Shown here: positions 37,645 to 45,975 of the stretch, one piece after another
How the letters are laid out: each line of letters starts with the position of its first letter
Numbering within the stretch: the first letter of the stretch is position 1
Origin: Candidatus Binatia bacterium
GTDB taxonomy: Bacteria; Desulfobacterota; Binatia; UBA1149; JAJCZL01
Length of the DNA stretch: 64,000 bases
Reading direction: 5' to 3'
NCBI GenBank assembly: GCA_028278325.1
Contig: JANQEO010000151.1
Coordinates: forward strand, 109,500 to 173,499
The notes under the pieces: model-generated
The model's database searches: none
What the model was told of the DNA's origin: nothing
Seen by the model: only the letters and a program-made list of their open reading frames with translations
Made by a program: the position numbers and the translations under genes

Positions 37645-38402
37645 GTCCTCAGCTTGCGACCATTGGGATCGAAGATCCTGGACCTGCGGATACCGAACCG
37701 TTCGAACAGGTAAGAGAGGGTCGTCATCAAGACCCCGAGCCCGTAGCGGACACTGCGCGGAAAGTTTATCGACGATGCCTCGCCATGGTACCGGCACGGG
37801 GTCGAGATCTCGCCGATGCGATAACCGAAGAACACGACCTGGGCGAGAATCTGGTTGTCGAAAACGAAGTCGTCGGAGTTCTCGAGTATCGGTAGGTCAG
37901 CGAGGACTTCTCGGGTAAAAGCCCGGAAGCCGCTGTGGTACTCCGACAGTTTCGCCCCCAGGAAAAGGTTCTCGACGAACGTGAGCAGGCGGTTGGCGAC
38001 GTACTTGTAGACAGGCATCCCACCCACCAGTGCTGTTCCCCCGAGTACTCTGCTGCCGACCACGATGTCGAAGTGTCCGCTCGTGAGCATGCCGGCCATC
38101 GCCGTGATGAGCCTGGGTGGATACTGGTAGTCGGGATGCAGCATGACGACTATGTCGGCCCCGCGGTCCAGTGCCTCCTGGTAGCAGGTCTTCTGATTGG
38201 CGCCGTAGCCGCGGTTGCTGGAATGAACTACCAACTCCAGGCCCAGGCGTTCGGCCACGGCCGTGGTAGCGTCATCGCTGTGATCATCGACGACGACGAC
38301 TTGGTCGACGACGTCCGCGGGGATTTCGGAGTGGGTGCGTTCGATCGTCTGCTCGGCGTTGTAGGCCGGCATGACTACGACTATCTTCCTTCCTTCAAGC
38401 AT
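37641..38402 (-). CDS. Polyprenyl-phosphate sugar synthase-like GT2
   Basis: 253 residues: GT-A family 2 with VVVMPAYNAEQTIERT (8-23), VVVVDDHSDDATTAV (about 35-49), the D-x-D-like MLHPDYQYPP and HSGFRAFTREVL. This DPM1/PssE-like type transfers a sugar from a nucleotide to a polyprenyl phosphate. It has no C-terminal membrane helices, as in DPM1. Its stop overlaps the start of the membrane transferase, supporting a two-step system. The sugar is unknown. Confidence 0.88.
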   Translation of the reverse strand: MLEGRKIVVVMPAYNAEQTIERTHSEIPADVVDQVVVVDDHSDDATTAVAERLGLELVVHSSNRGYGANQKTCYQEALDRGADIVVMLHPDYQYPPRLITAMAGMLTSGHFDIVVGSRVLGGTALVGGMPVYKYVANRLLTFVENLFLGAKLSEYHSGFRAFTREVLADLPILENSDDFVFDNQILAQVVFFGYRIGEISTPCRYHGEASSINFPRSVRYGLGVLMTTLSYLFERFGIRRSRIFDPNGRKLRT

Positions 38403-38495
38403 GCCGGGCCGCCCACCGGCGGCGTGTTGGAATGTTAGCGCGCATCAGGCCGCAAGGCTATGGAGTCAACTGAGGCGCTCTGGAATCATCGCACC

Positions 38496-39713
38496 ATGGC
38501 ACTGGATTTTTCCTTCCCTGAAGAAGTCGTCGAATTGCGTGACAGGGTACGCCGCTTCGTGGAAACCGAAGTGCGACCCGTCGAGGAAGAGTGCGACCGC
38601 ACCGGCAAATGGCGCGAGGGAATCATCGCCCTGCGCAAGAAGGCGCGAGCCGAGGGGCTGTGGAACCCTCATCTGCCCGCGGGATGGGGCGGGATGGGGT
38701 TGGGTCCCATCGGCATGGCCACGGTCTCGGCGGAATGCGGACGGGCGCGCATCGCCGCTTTCGTTCTCAACTGCCAAGCACCCGACGAAGGCAACATGCA
38801 TACGCTGCTGCGCTTCGGCACCGACGAGCAGAAGGAGAAGTATCTACGACCCTTGACCGAAGGCAGGGTGAGGTCCTGTTTTGCGATGACGGAGCCGGAG
38901 GTCGCCGGCTCCGACCCGACCGGAATCCAAACCCACGCCTTGAAGGAAGGCGACAACTGGGTCATCAACGGCCATAAGTGGTTCATCTCAGGTGCGCGCG
39001 GAGCCAAGTTCGCCATAGTCATCGCCCGCACCGATCCCGACGCTGATCCTCCGCAGGCACGGAACACGGCCTTCATCGTCGAGACCGACACGCCCGGTTG
39101 GAGCGTGGTTCGCGACATCGAAACGATGGCGGGACAGCACAATCACTGCGAGATAACGCTCGAGAACGTCGTGGTCGGCGACGACGCCATCCTTGGAGAA
39201 CGGGGTGGCGGCCATCTGCTCGGCCAGGCGCGCCTGGGGCCCGGCCGCCTCGCGCACTGCATGCGGTGGTTGGGTACTTGCGAGGTCGCACTCGAGATGA
39301 TGGTCGAGCGGTCTCTCAACAGGGAGCTGCATGGTGGTGTGTTGGCCGACAAACAGGGTATCCAGTGGAAGATCTCCGACTCGGCGATGGAGCTCTATCA
39401 AGGCAAGCTCATGGTGCTGCACGCCGCTTACCTGCTCGAGAAAGGAAAGCCCTTCAAGCAGGAGATCTCCATGGCGAAATATCATGTGGCCAACACGCTG
39501 TGGCGCATCCTGGACCGCGCCATACAGGTGCACGGCGGCCTCGGTTACTCGAGCGACTCGCCTTTGGAGAAGATGATGAGACAGGCACGTTCGGCCAGGC
39601 TCGTCGACGGTGCCGACGAGGTGCACCTGTCACAGATTGCACGACTGGTCTTCGAGGCCTACAAGCGGGACGGCACTACGCGCAGTGCCACCGGCTACGA
39701 GCTTCTCTACTAG
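38496..39713 (+). CDS. Acyl-CoA dehydrogenase
   Basis: 405 residues from ATG 38496, where the family starts (MALDFSFPEEVVELRDRVRRF). FAD-dependent; motifs: CFAMTEPEVAGSDPTGIQTHA, HKWFISGARGAKFAIVIART, and C-terminal AIQVHGGLGYSSDSPLEKMMR with LVDGADEVHLSQIAR, the DG-DEVH form found in the ACAD10/11-like branch. It catalyses alpha,beta-dehydrogenation of an acyl-CoA. Convergent with the peroxiredoxin gene, 24 bases apart. Upstream divergent gene is the GT2; promoter not clear. Confidence 0.92.
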   Translation: MALDFSFPEEVVELRDRVRRFVETEVRPVEEECDRTGKWREGIIALRKKARAEGLWNPHLPAGWGGMGLGPIGMATVSAECGRARIAAFVLNCQAPDEGNMHTLLRFGTDEQKEKYLRPLTEGRVRSCFAMTEPEVAGSDPTGIQTHALKEGDNWVINGHKWFISGARGAKFAIVIARTDPDADPPQARNTAFIVETDTPGWSVVRDIETMAGQHNHCEITLENVVVGDDAILGERGGGHLLGQARLGPGRLAHCMRWLGTCEVALEMMVERSLNRELHGGVLADKQGIQWKISDSAMELYQGKLMVLHAAYLLEKGKPFKQEISMAKYHVANTLWRILDRAIQVHGGLGYSSDSPLEKMMRQARSARLVDGADEVHLSQIARLVFEAYKRDGTTRSATGYELLY

Positions 39714-39737
39714 AAGCCCCCAGCCTGCTCGGCCGGC

Positions 39738-40169
39738 TCAGGACACCAGGGCGAGAACGTCGTCGGTGTGCGTGCTCGGATCGACTTTCGGGAGCGTGTG
39801 CGAGATCACGCCGTTCTCGTCGATGATGTAGGTGACCCTGCTGGCAAAGCCCGAATCACCGGCACCGTAAGCAGACCCGACCACATGGTCGGTATCGCAG
39901 AGCAACGGGAACTGATAGCCGAACTTGTCGGCGAACGCCTTGTTCTCTTCGACGGTGTCGAAACTTACCCCGAGTATCTGAACGTTCTTGGCTTGAAACT
40001 CTTCTATGCGGTCACGGAACCCGTTCCCTTGGATAGTTCAACCAGGGGTGTCGGCCTTCGGATAAAACCACAGAATGACTTTCTTACCGCGGTAATCCGC
40101 GAGGCTCACGGTGGAGCCGTCGTGCGCGGTTACGGAGAACTCGGGAGCGGTAGTCCCTACGTCCAACAT
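39738..40169 (-). CDS. Selenocysteine peroxiredoxin, BCP/PrxQ-like (UGA = Sec44)
   Basis: Read through the TGA at 40038-40040 this is a 143-residue AhpC/TSA-fold peroxiredoxin. MLDVGTTAPEFSVTAHDGST opens the fold; WFYPKADTPG-U-TIQGNGFRD places Sec exactly at the peroxidatic Cys; LLCDTDHVVGSAYG and SRVTYIIDENGVI complete it. The BCP resolving Cys five residues on is Asn (N49), so it would act as a 1-Sec enzyme needing an external thiol. ATG 40169 has GAGGAG seven bases before it; ATG 40241 would add 24 residues. A SECIS-like hairpin follows the TGA. Reduces peroxides in the cytoplasm; 103 bp after the LruC gene. Confidence 0.9.
40014..40040 (-). promoter_or_regulatory. Predicted bacterial SECIS element (peroxiredoxin gene)
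   Basis: After the UGA (40040-40038), ACGG (40024-40021) pairs with CCGU (40017-40014) around a GUU loop starting 17 bases after the UGA; two further G-C pairs can extend it past a GA/GA internal loop. An alternative GGAA/UUCC pairing with a CGGG loop is also possible, so the fold is less certain than that of the GrdB-like gene. Confidence 0.6.
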
Positions 40170-40272
40170 CTTCGGACTCCTCATGGCGGCTATGACGCCG
40201 TTCTTCAGAAGCGACAATATTGCGAGCGGGTTGGTCTTCATGAGATATGCCGCCGACGGCGACGCGCTTGTC

Positions 40273-41907
40273 CTACTCGCTGAGCGCGGACGTTGCAAGA
40301 TCCGACCACACGGTGTCGGCGGCCGAGGGCTTGTCGTACCAGGTGCGGTGCTCACGGCCGGCCGTTGCGGCCCAGTCCGTGAAGTGGCGGTAGCTGCGGT
40401 CTATGGAGACACCTTCGCATGGGTGCCTCCATGCTTCGGGGACCAGCAATGCCCACGGCAGGCCCTGGGCGGTCTTGAAGGTGTAACCGGCCGAGATGTC
40501 AGTGGCATCGTCGGAGGTACCCAACAGGTCGCGGTTGACCATGTTCGTCGGTGGGTAACCCGGTAGATGAACTTCGGTCTCGTCTCGAAACAAGAACGTG
40601 TCGTACGGCGCCGGGCCGAGAGCGTGGGTGGGAAGCGGTTCGCCGAAGAAAAAGCGCAATCTTACGTCATCTCCCTTCACTGCCGGGCTTCCCAGCTGCG
40701 TGTTTGCGTGGTCGAAGCCGTAGGGTGGCTTCAGAAGATCGGAGGCGTCGGCGAAGACGACGGCAGTCGCATCTGTTTGGTGGCCCAGCACATGCCAAGG
40801 CTGAGGGTCCTCACCGCCCTTGGCCCTCGTCAACCTGGTTACGAGATCCCGCTCTACCGGAAGGCGCAGTGCCAACCCGTTGCGCCGCGATGCACCGACG
40901 GCCAAGGCCGCGTAGACGATCTCCACGTCGACCAGGCGGCCGTCGGCGTTTCGGGCTTCTATCACATGGTAGGAGACGACCAGGTCGTTGAAATCGTAGT
41001 CACCCTTGGACGGCCAACTGTCTTCGTAGGCGATCACCCCGAACTTTCCCTGCTTGGGGTACTGGGACCTGAACGCCCTTGATTTGTCATCAGGGTAGTC
41101 GTCCTCGTGGTCGGCGATGCCGTCGGCGTCGCTGTCACGGGGAGGTGTGAGCCGCGCGTAGTCGGCGGGCGCGACTGCCTCGGGCGGGTCGACGTCGATC
41201 ACGAGCATCACGTCGTTGAAGTCATGGTCGCTGCCGCGTGTCCTGAGAACGTCCTCGAAACCGATGACGTAGCGCCCGGGTGTGTCGGTCTGCAGTAAAA
41301 CCGTATGAGCACTCTTGCCGAAGTAGCCGGCGGCGTTCAGCTCGTCCACGGAGTATACGGTCCACGACCCCTCGGTCACCTCGTTGCGCGTGAACCCGCC
41401 CGAGATGAGAAAGAAGCCGATGCTATGGCCGGCTTTCACCTCGCCGGCGTCGACGGCGTGTCCGGCTTCGAGTTTGCCGCCGCCACCTTTCAAGGATGCG
41501 TTGGGGAATACCACGAGCCTTTCGACTTCGAAGGGTAGAGCCGGTGGTTCGTTGGTCTTGTACCGAAAGATCCCGGTCGAGTTCAGCTTCGGGGTGCCCT
41601 CGTGGAGAAAGCTCACGGTAAGACGCGCGTTCGCCTTGAAGTGGAGGTTTCTCAGCCTGTCTTTCTTGATCAAGTCGGCGTTGGTTTCGGCCAGGTCACG
41701 CTTCTCCGGAAGCGTGGCGGCGAGAGCCTCGAGCAGGGATGTGTCGAAGTCGGTACGTTCGGCTTCGAGGTTCACCGGTATGCCTCCTTCGTGGGGGGCC
41801 ATCAGACGGGGAGGCGGAGAGCCGATCAGCGCCAGCGCCTGTGAAGATGTCAACAACGCGGCCGTAAGCACCGCGGCGGCCGCACCTGTCAGCGCCTGCT
41901 TCTTCAA
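40273..41907 (-). CDS. LruC/DUF4114-domain secreted calcium-binding-type protein
   Basis: 544 residues with a signal peptide (MKKQALTGAAAAVLTAALLT, cleavage near 27). A DUF4114-like domain (about 95-245) carries SDHDFNDVMLVIDV; an acidic thrombospondin-type-3-like DSDADGIADHEDDYPDD loop (about 258-274) follows, and the LruC domain begins YEDSWPSKGDYDFNDLVVSY (about 294-313). These D-rich loops fit calcium binding and surface or matrix proteins. Its start overlaps the stop of the small lipoprotein gene (ATGA), so the two are coupled. Likely exported to periplasm or surface; role unknown. Confidence 0.82.
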   Translation of the reverse strand: MKKQALTGAAAAVLTAALLTSSQALALIGSPPPRLMAPHEGGIPVNLEAERTDFDTSLLEALAATLPEKRDLAETNADLIKKDRLRNLHFKANARLTVSFLHEGTPKLNSTGIFRYKTNEPPALPFEVERLVVFPNASLKGGGGKLEAGHAVDAGEVKAGHSIGFFLISGGFTRNEVTEGSWTVYSVDELNAAGYFGKSAHTVLLQTDTPGRYVIGFEDVLRTRGSDHDFNDVMLVIDVDPPEAVAPADYARLTPPRDSDADGIADHEDDYPDDKSRAFRSQYPKQGKFGVIAYEDSWPSKGDYDFNDLVVSYHVIEARNADGRLVDVEIVYAALAVGASRRNGLALRLPVERDLVTRLTRAKGGEDPQPWHVLGHQTDATAVVFADASDLLKPPYGFDHANTQLGSPAVKGDDVRLRFFFGEPLPTHALGPAPYDTFLFRDETEVHLPGYPPTNMVNRDLLGTSDDATDISAGYTFKTAQGLPWALLVPEAWRHPCEGVSIDRSYRHFTDWAATAGREHRTWYDKPSAADTVWSDLATSALSE

Positions 41908-42347
41908 GACGCGGCTCCGGAGGTTTCGAACGCGACCTTGACGCTCGGCGCTATGTCGACCGTCTTGTTACTGACGGTTCCGATCACGTCAGCGATGACT
42001 TCCAGCTGCTCGTGGTGGGCCGGAACCGTCAAAGGCTGTTGGTAGAGTCCGAAATCGTCGGTGATGCCCGATGAGAGCTTCTCGCCGTCTTGCTCGAAAA
42101 CGGAAACCAGGACTCCCTGCCGAGGGTTGCCCGCCTCGTCGGTGACCTCCACTGTGACGAGCACTTCCTTGGTGGTTTCGTAGTTGAACTGAGGATGGAC
42201 TCTGACCTGCTCGATCGGCCGGGCGTCGCCGGCGCGCTTGGAGTGCCCGTCGCATCCGGTGCACGACCAAGCGCCCGCCGCAGCGACCAAGGCGGTGGCT
42301 ACGGCATAGCATGCTACCTGTCTTTCGGTTGTTCGCTCGGAGTGCAT
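41904..42347 (-). CDS. Small lipoprotein with carboxypeptidase-regulatory-like beta domain
   Basis: 147 residues from ATG 42347, chosen for AGAGGGCAGG upstream and for giving a signal peptide (ACYAVATALVAAAGA then WSCTGC, either Cys could be the lipidated one). The remainder resembles an Ig-like or carboxypeptidase-regulatory fold: VLVTVEVTDEAGNPRQGVLV then FGLYQQPLTV. Such domains mediate binding at the envelope. Coupled to the LruC gene, so it may anchor or display that protein (inference). The start at 42437 would add 30 unlikely residues. Confidence 0.7.
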   Translation of the reverse strand: MHSERTTERQVACYAVATALVAAAGAWSCTGCDGHSKRAGDARPIEQVRVHPQFNYETTKEVLVTVEVTDEAGNPRQGVLVSVFEQDGEKLSSGITDDFGLYQQPLTVPAHHEQLEVIADVIGTVSNKTVDIAPSVKVAFETSGAAS

Positions 42348-42483
42348 GGCTCGGACCTGCCCTCTGAGCAGCAAACCGCATGCCCGCGCAGGGGCGGAGA
42401 GATGGTGAAGAAGGTGAAGAATCGGCCGCCCAAGCACGGTGCCATGGTCCGGACCGGAAACGCAGCAGTCGCCGGGGTTTGTC

Positions 42484-43053
42484 TCAGCGCGTCTTGAGGA
42501 TGTCTTTGTCGGAGTACACTTCGGCTGCTTTGGCGGTCTTCCAGCGCTCGAACTCTTCGCCGACCCAGGTGCGGTGGTCGCCCTTCATGTAGGCTTGCGC
42601 ATTGCGATAGTACAGCCATGCGTTCATGCGGTTGGCTTTGGCACTGTCTTGTTCCCGCACGAGTTTTGCCGGTACTCCGGCAATAATCGATCCCGGCCCG
42701 AACACGCTGCCTTCTTTGACCATCGCGCCCCCGGCGACGATGGATCCCTCACCGATGACGACTCCGTCCATGAGCACTGCGTTGACACCGACCAGGCAGT
42801 GATCGCCGAGTGTGGCGCCGTGCACGGTAGCGTGATGAGTGACTGAGCAGAACTCTCCTATTCTGGTCGGAGAGTCATAGCCGACGTGAACCATGGCGTG
42901 GTCTTGTATGTTGGTCATACGGCCGACCGTGATCTGCTGACACTCCGCACGCAAGACGGCGTTGGGCCAGATCGAGCAGTCTTCGGCGACGTTGACCTCT
43001 CCGTAGATCTGCACGCCGGGGGCGATCCAGACGCTTTCGTGGATCTCGCTCAT
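42484..43053 (-). CDS. Gamma-class carbonic anhydrase-like protein
   Basis: 189 residues of left-handed beta-helix (hexapeptide repeats such as VNVAEDCSIWPNAVLRAE, then IGEFCSVTHHATVHGATLGDHCLVG). Zinc-type histidines are in DHAMVHVGY and VTHHATVHGA, as in gamma carbonic anhydrase/YrdA/CaiE-like proteins. C-terminal helical tail is long and basic. ATG overlaps the stop of the upstream alpha/beta hydrolase (TGATG). Activity as a carbonic anhydrase is not certain for this branch; several members have no measured activity. Confidence 0.88.
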   Translation of the reverse strand: MSEIHESVWIAPGVQIYGEVNVAEDCSIWPNAVLRAECQQITVGRMTNIQDHAMVHVGYDSPTRIGEFCSVTHHATVHGATLGDHCLVGVNAVLMDGVVIGEGSIVAGGAMVKEGSVFGPGSIIAGVPAKLVREQDSAKANRMNAWLYYRNAQAYMKGDHRTWVGEEFERWKTAKAAEVYSDKDILKTR

Positions 43054-43949
43054 CAAGACGTCCTCCGCCACGGGATGGAATGCTCCCAGTCGCTGAGCAG
43101 TGCCCGAACCGCGGCAATGAAGGCCAGCGGCTGGTCGAGAATGAGGTGATGGTAGGCTTGAGGGATCTCCACTATCGGAGCGTTGCGGTCCAAGAGTTCG
43201 TACATGTACTGACCGGTCTCTGGCGGAACCACGTAGCTGAGCTCGGCACGAATCATCCCCACCCGGCAGTGCGTGTTGGCGAGATAATCGCTCATGGGGC
43301 GAATGTCGACTTGTAAGAACACGGCCGGGTCGAACTTCCACGTCCAGCCCGCATCGACTTTGCGCAAGGAGCGGCGAGCGACGTAGTCCACGATGAAGTC
43401 GTTCTCGCATGGTTGGGGCGGCATGAGATGAAAGTGCTCCAGTGCAGTGTCGAGGTCATCGTAGGTTTTTGGATTCCTGAACATTCTCCCGCGCGCGCCT
43501 TCCTCACTCTCGGGGTCGGGCTTGCGTACGGGTGAGTCGACGATGATCGCGCCTTTCATGCGGTCACCGAACAGGGATGCGGCGACAATCGTGACCAGGC
43601 CACCCAGGCTGTGACCTACGACCACCGGCGGGCCTATGAAGCCGGCGTCGTCGGCAACTTCCATGATCTCCTGGGCCCAGAGCGTGCGCGGATACTCTTT
43701 TCGGCGGCCGCTGTCGCCGTGGCCGCTCATGTCGAGTGCGACTACGTGGTAGTCGTGGGTCAGCTGAGGCGCCAGGAAGGTCCACCAGTGGGCATGGGCC
43801 GCACCTCCGTGGACCAGTACGAGGCCGGGCTTGTTACGGTCGCCCCACCGCAGGTAGTGGATCGGGCAGCCTTCGACCTCGACGGTGCAATCATCGTAGT
43901 TGGTATCGATAGCGTCGGTGAACCACTTGGGCGGGCTCGACATAGCCAT
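43053..43949 (-). CDS. Alpha/beta-fold hydrolase
   Basis: 298 residues from ATG 43949 (ATG 43943 and GTG 43982 are alternatives; none has a good ribosome site). Nucleophile elbow GHSLGG (in PPVVVGHSLGGLVTIVAAS), oxyanion segment LVHGGAAHAHWW and the catalytic His region IPQAYHHLILDQP. The substrate is unknown. Its stop overlaps the start of the carbonic anhydrase-like gene, so they are expressed together. Confidence 0.88.
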   Translation of the reverse strand: MAMSSPPKWFTDAIDTNYDDCTVEVEGCPIHYLRWGDRNKPGLVLVHGGAAHAHWWTFLAPQLTHDYHVVALDMSGHGDSGRRKEYPRTLWAQEIMEVADDAGFIGPPVVVGHSLGGLVTIVAASLFGDRMKGAIIVDSPVRKPDPESEEGARGRMFRNPKTYDDLDTALEHFHLMPPQPCENDFIVDYVARRSLRKVDAGWTWKFDPAVFLQVDIRPMSDYLANTHCRVGMIRAELSYVVPPETGQYMYELLDRNAPIVEIPQAYHHLILDQPLAFIAAVRALLSDWEHSIPWRRTS

Positions 43950-44014
43950 CCGAGATTGCTTCAAAGCACGCGATAAGTACACCCCGGATCCGCTCGGGCG
44001 AACCAGGCAAGGAT

Positions 44015-44042
44015 TTGATGAGACAGGCGGCCTTGCTAAAAA
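44015..44042 (+). promoter_or_regulatory. Sigma-70-like promoter of the 68-residue gene
   Basis: TTGATG (44015-44020), 16 bases, TAAAAA (44037-44042), 24 bases before ATG 44067. Confidence 0.45.
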
Positions 44043-44066
44043 AGATGGTAACGGGGCGAAACGGCA

Positions 44067-44273
44067 ATGACTAAAGGCGTAACATCGGATCTCATCACGA
44101 CGGGCACCAAGCGTAGCTTCTACAAAGAAGAGTCGGCGCGGGCTTTCGCGGAAGAGGTCGCCGCTGCAGGCTACCGTTGCACGGTGCTCAGGGGAGGAGA
44201 GGAAGGCGCGGCTTGGGTGGTCACCGTGCTGAATCCGGCCCTGCCCGACCAGGACAAGTACAAGTCGGCTTAG
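44067..44273 (+). CDS. Small hypothetical protein (68 residues)
   Basis: 68 residues, no membrane segment or signal. One predicted helix (EESARAFAEEVAAAGYRC) followed by strand-like TVLRGGEEGAAWVVTVLNPA. This helix-strand shape resembles small SPOR- or RRM-like folds, but I recognise no family. A plausible promoter lies upstream and codon use is like its neighbours, so I consider it real. It runs convergent to the TMEM220-like gene 12 bases away. Confidence 0.6.
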   Translation: MTKGVTSDLITTGTKRSFYKEESARAFAEEVAAAGYRCTVLRGGEEGAAWVVTVLNPALPDQDKYKSA

Positions 44274-44285
44274 TCAGGATCGTCG

Positions 44286-44627
44286 TCAGGTGGCCTTGGT
44301 GTTGCGTGAAGCCTGGAGCAGCAGCACCACCATCCATGCCGAGGTGATCAGCAGGCCGATCGATTCGCGCTTTTCCTCCGACTCCAGCCAGTAGACGCCG
44401 TCACTCGGCCAAACCCACACGGCGAAGATCAAGAAAAGCAGGGCTGCATCGTTGTAGATGAGAAGGTCGAGGACGCTCGCACTCTCGCCCAAGGATTTCA
44501 GCGCGATCAAGGTGATCGTAGCGGCTGCGCCGTAGAGCCCGATCCATATGGCCGAGTCGGGGTCGTTGTATTGAAAGACGGCGAAAGCACCCAGAACCAG
44601 GATCATCGCGATCATCACGTACCGCAT
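44286..44627 (-). CDS. TMEM220-family membrane protein
   Basis: 113 residues from ATG 44627, preceded by GGGAGGAAAACG. Four hydrophobic segments: 2-16, about 24-43, 55-68 and 86-104. The YNDPDSAIWIGLYG segment after the first helix is the signature of the TMEM220 group (PF15071), of unknown function. Divergent from dapL across 97 bp. Confidence 0.75.
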   Translation of the reverse strand: MRYVMIAMILVLGAFAVFQYNDPDSAIWIGLYGAAATITLIALKSLGESASVLDLLIYNDAALLFLIFAVWVWPSDGVYWLESEEKRESIGLLITSAWMVVLLLQASRNTKAT

Positions 44628-44687
44628 CGTTTTCCTCCCATCCGCGAACAGCCTGTCCGTACAGTTTACCACCTCACGGTTCCGACA

Positions 44688-44716
44688 TTGAAGCCCCGAT
44701 AGTACCCGGCTAGGCT
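44688..44716 (+). promoter_or_regulatory. Putative dapL promoter, leaderless
   Basis: TTGAAG (44688-44693), exactly 17 bases, TAGGCT (44711-44716), then eight bases to ATG 44725 and no Shine-Dalgarno site. Confidence 0.5.
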
Positions 44717-44724
44717 AGCCCGCC

Positions 44725-45957
44725 ATGGCGCGAATCAACGACAACTATTTGAAGCTTGCGGCGGGGTATCTGTTTCCCGAGATCGGTCGGCGGGTTGGTG
44801 CATACAAAGAAGCGCATCCTGATGCCGACATCATAAGGCTCGGCATAGGGGACGTCGTGCTTCCGCTGCCCGAGGCCGTGTGTGAAGCCATGCATACGGC
44901 CGTCGACGAGCTCGGTTCCGTAGGAGGGTTTCGTGGCTATGGCCCCGAGCAGGGCTACGATTTCCTGCGCACCGCCATCGCCGAGCACGACTACGGGTCG
45001 CGAGGGGTCGAAGTGAGCCCCGATGAGATCTTCGTGTCCGACGGCTCCAAGTGCGATAGCGCCAACATCCAGGAGATATTCGCGGCCGATGCCGTCGTGG
45101 CCATCCCCGATCCGGTCTATCCCGTGTATCTCGATACCAACGTGATGGCCGGGCGCACCGGTGAGCTCGGAGACGACGGCCGCTACGGCGGCGTCGTGTA
45201 CCTGCCGTGCACGGACAGCACCGATTTCATCGCAGTGCCGCCCGACCGGCCGGTGGATCTTGCGTACCTTTGTTTTCCCAACAACCCTACCGGCAGCACG
45301 GCTACAGTCGAGATGCTCGCGAAGTGGGTGGAATATGCTCGGGAGACCGGCGCCATCTTGCTGTTCGACGCCGCCTACGAGGCCTACATCACCGACGACA
45401 CGATCCCCCACTCGATATTCGAGGTGCCCGGGGCGAGAGAGGTGGCGATCGAGTTCCGCAGCTTCTCCAAGAACGTGGGCTTCACCGGCACCCGTTGCGC
45501 CTACACGGTCGTCCCGGAGCAACTGAGGGGTAAGGCAGGCGACGGAAGCGACGTCGACATCCGCTCCCTATGGAATAGGCGTCATACGACCAAGTTCAAC
45601 GGGGCATCCTACGTGGTGCAGGCGGGGGCGGCCGCGGCTTACACCGAACGCGGACGCGCCGAGGTGCGCGAGCGCATCGACTACTATCTCGACAACGCCC
45701 GTATCATCCGTGAGGGGCTCGACGGCATCGGGCTGAAAGTATGGGGCGGTATCAACGCGCCCTATGTGTGGTCACAGACCCCGGACGGGTTGGGGTCCTG
45801 GGAGTTCTTCGATCGGCTTCTCGAGCGCGCGCAGGTCGTGGGCACTCCGGGCTCGGGGTTCGGCTCCTGCGGAGAAGGCTACTTCCGGCTGTCGGCCTTC
45901 GGCAAGCGCGAGCAGATAGAGGAAGCGGTCGCGCGCATCAGAACCAAGCTGTCCTAG
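44725..45957 (+). CDS. dapL: LL-diaminopimelate aminotransferase
   Basis: 410-residue fold-type I PLP enzyme converting tetrahydrodipicolinate directly to LL-diaminopimelate for lysine and peptidoglycan. Family motifs: [60 protein letters not shown] and the PLP lysine K249 in [17 protein letters not shown]. Length fits DapL exactly. A second lysine-pathway-type gene, the lysA-like decarboxylase, lies 0.9 kb downstream on the other strand. Transcript probably leaderless. Confidence 0.95.
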   Translation: MARINDNYLKLAAGYLFPEIGRRVGAYKEAHPDADIIRLGIGDVVLPLPEAVCEAMHTAVDELGSVGGFRGYGPEQGYDFLRTAIAEHDYGSRGVEVSPDEIFVSDGSKCDSANIQEIFAADAVVAIPDPVYPVYLDTNVMAGRTGELGDDGRYGGVVYLPCTDSTDFIAVPPDRPVDLAYLCFPNNPTGSTATVEMLAKWVEYARETGAILLFDAAYEAYITDDTIPHSIFEVPGAREVAIEFRSFSKNVGFTGTRCAYTVVPEQLRGKAGDGSDVDIRSLWNRRHTTKFNGASYVVQAGAAAAYTERGRAEVRERIDYYLDNARIIREGLDGIGLKVWGGINAPYVWSQTPDGLGSWEFFDRLLERAQVVGTPGSGFGSCGEGYFRLSAFGKREQIEEAVARIRTKLS

Positions 45958-45975
45958 GGCGAACTTCCCGGCGCG

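Noticed and set aside
40041..40355. Peroxiredoxin open frame extending to 40355
   Set aside because: It runs into the LruC coding region with a Pro/Ser/Arg-rich shadow sequence; GAGGAG supports ATG 40169.
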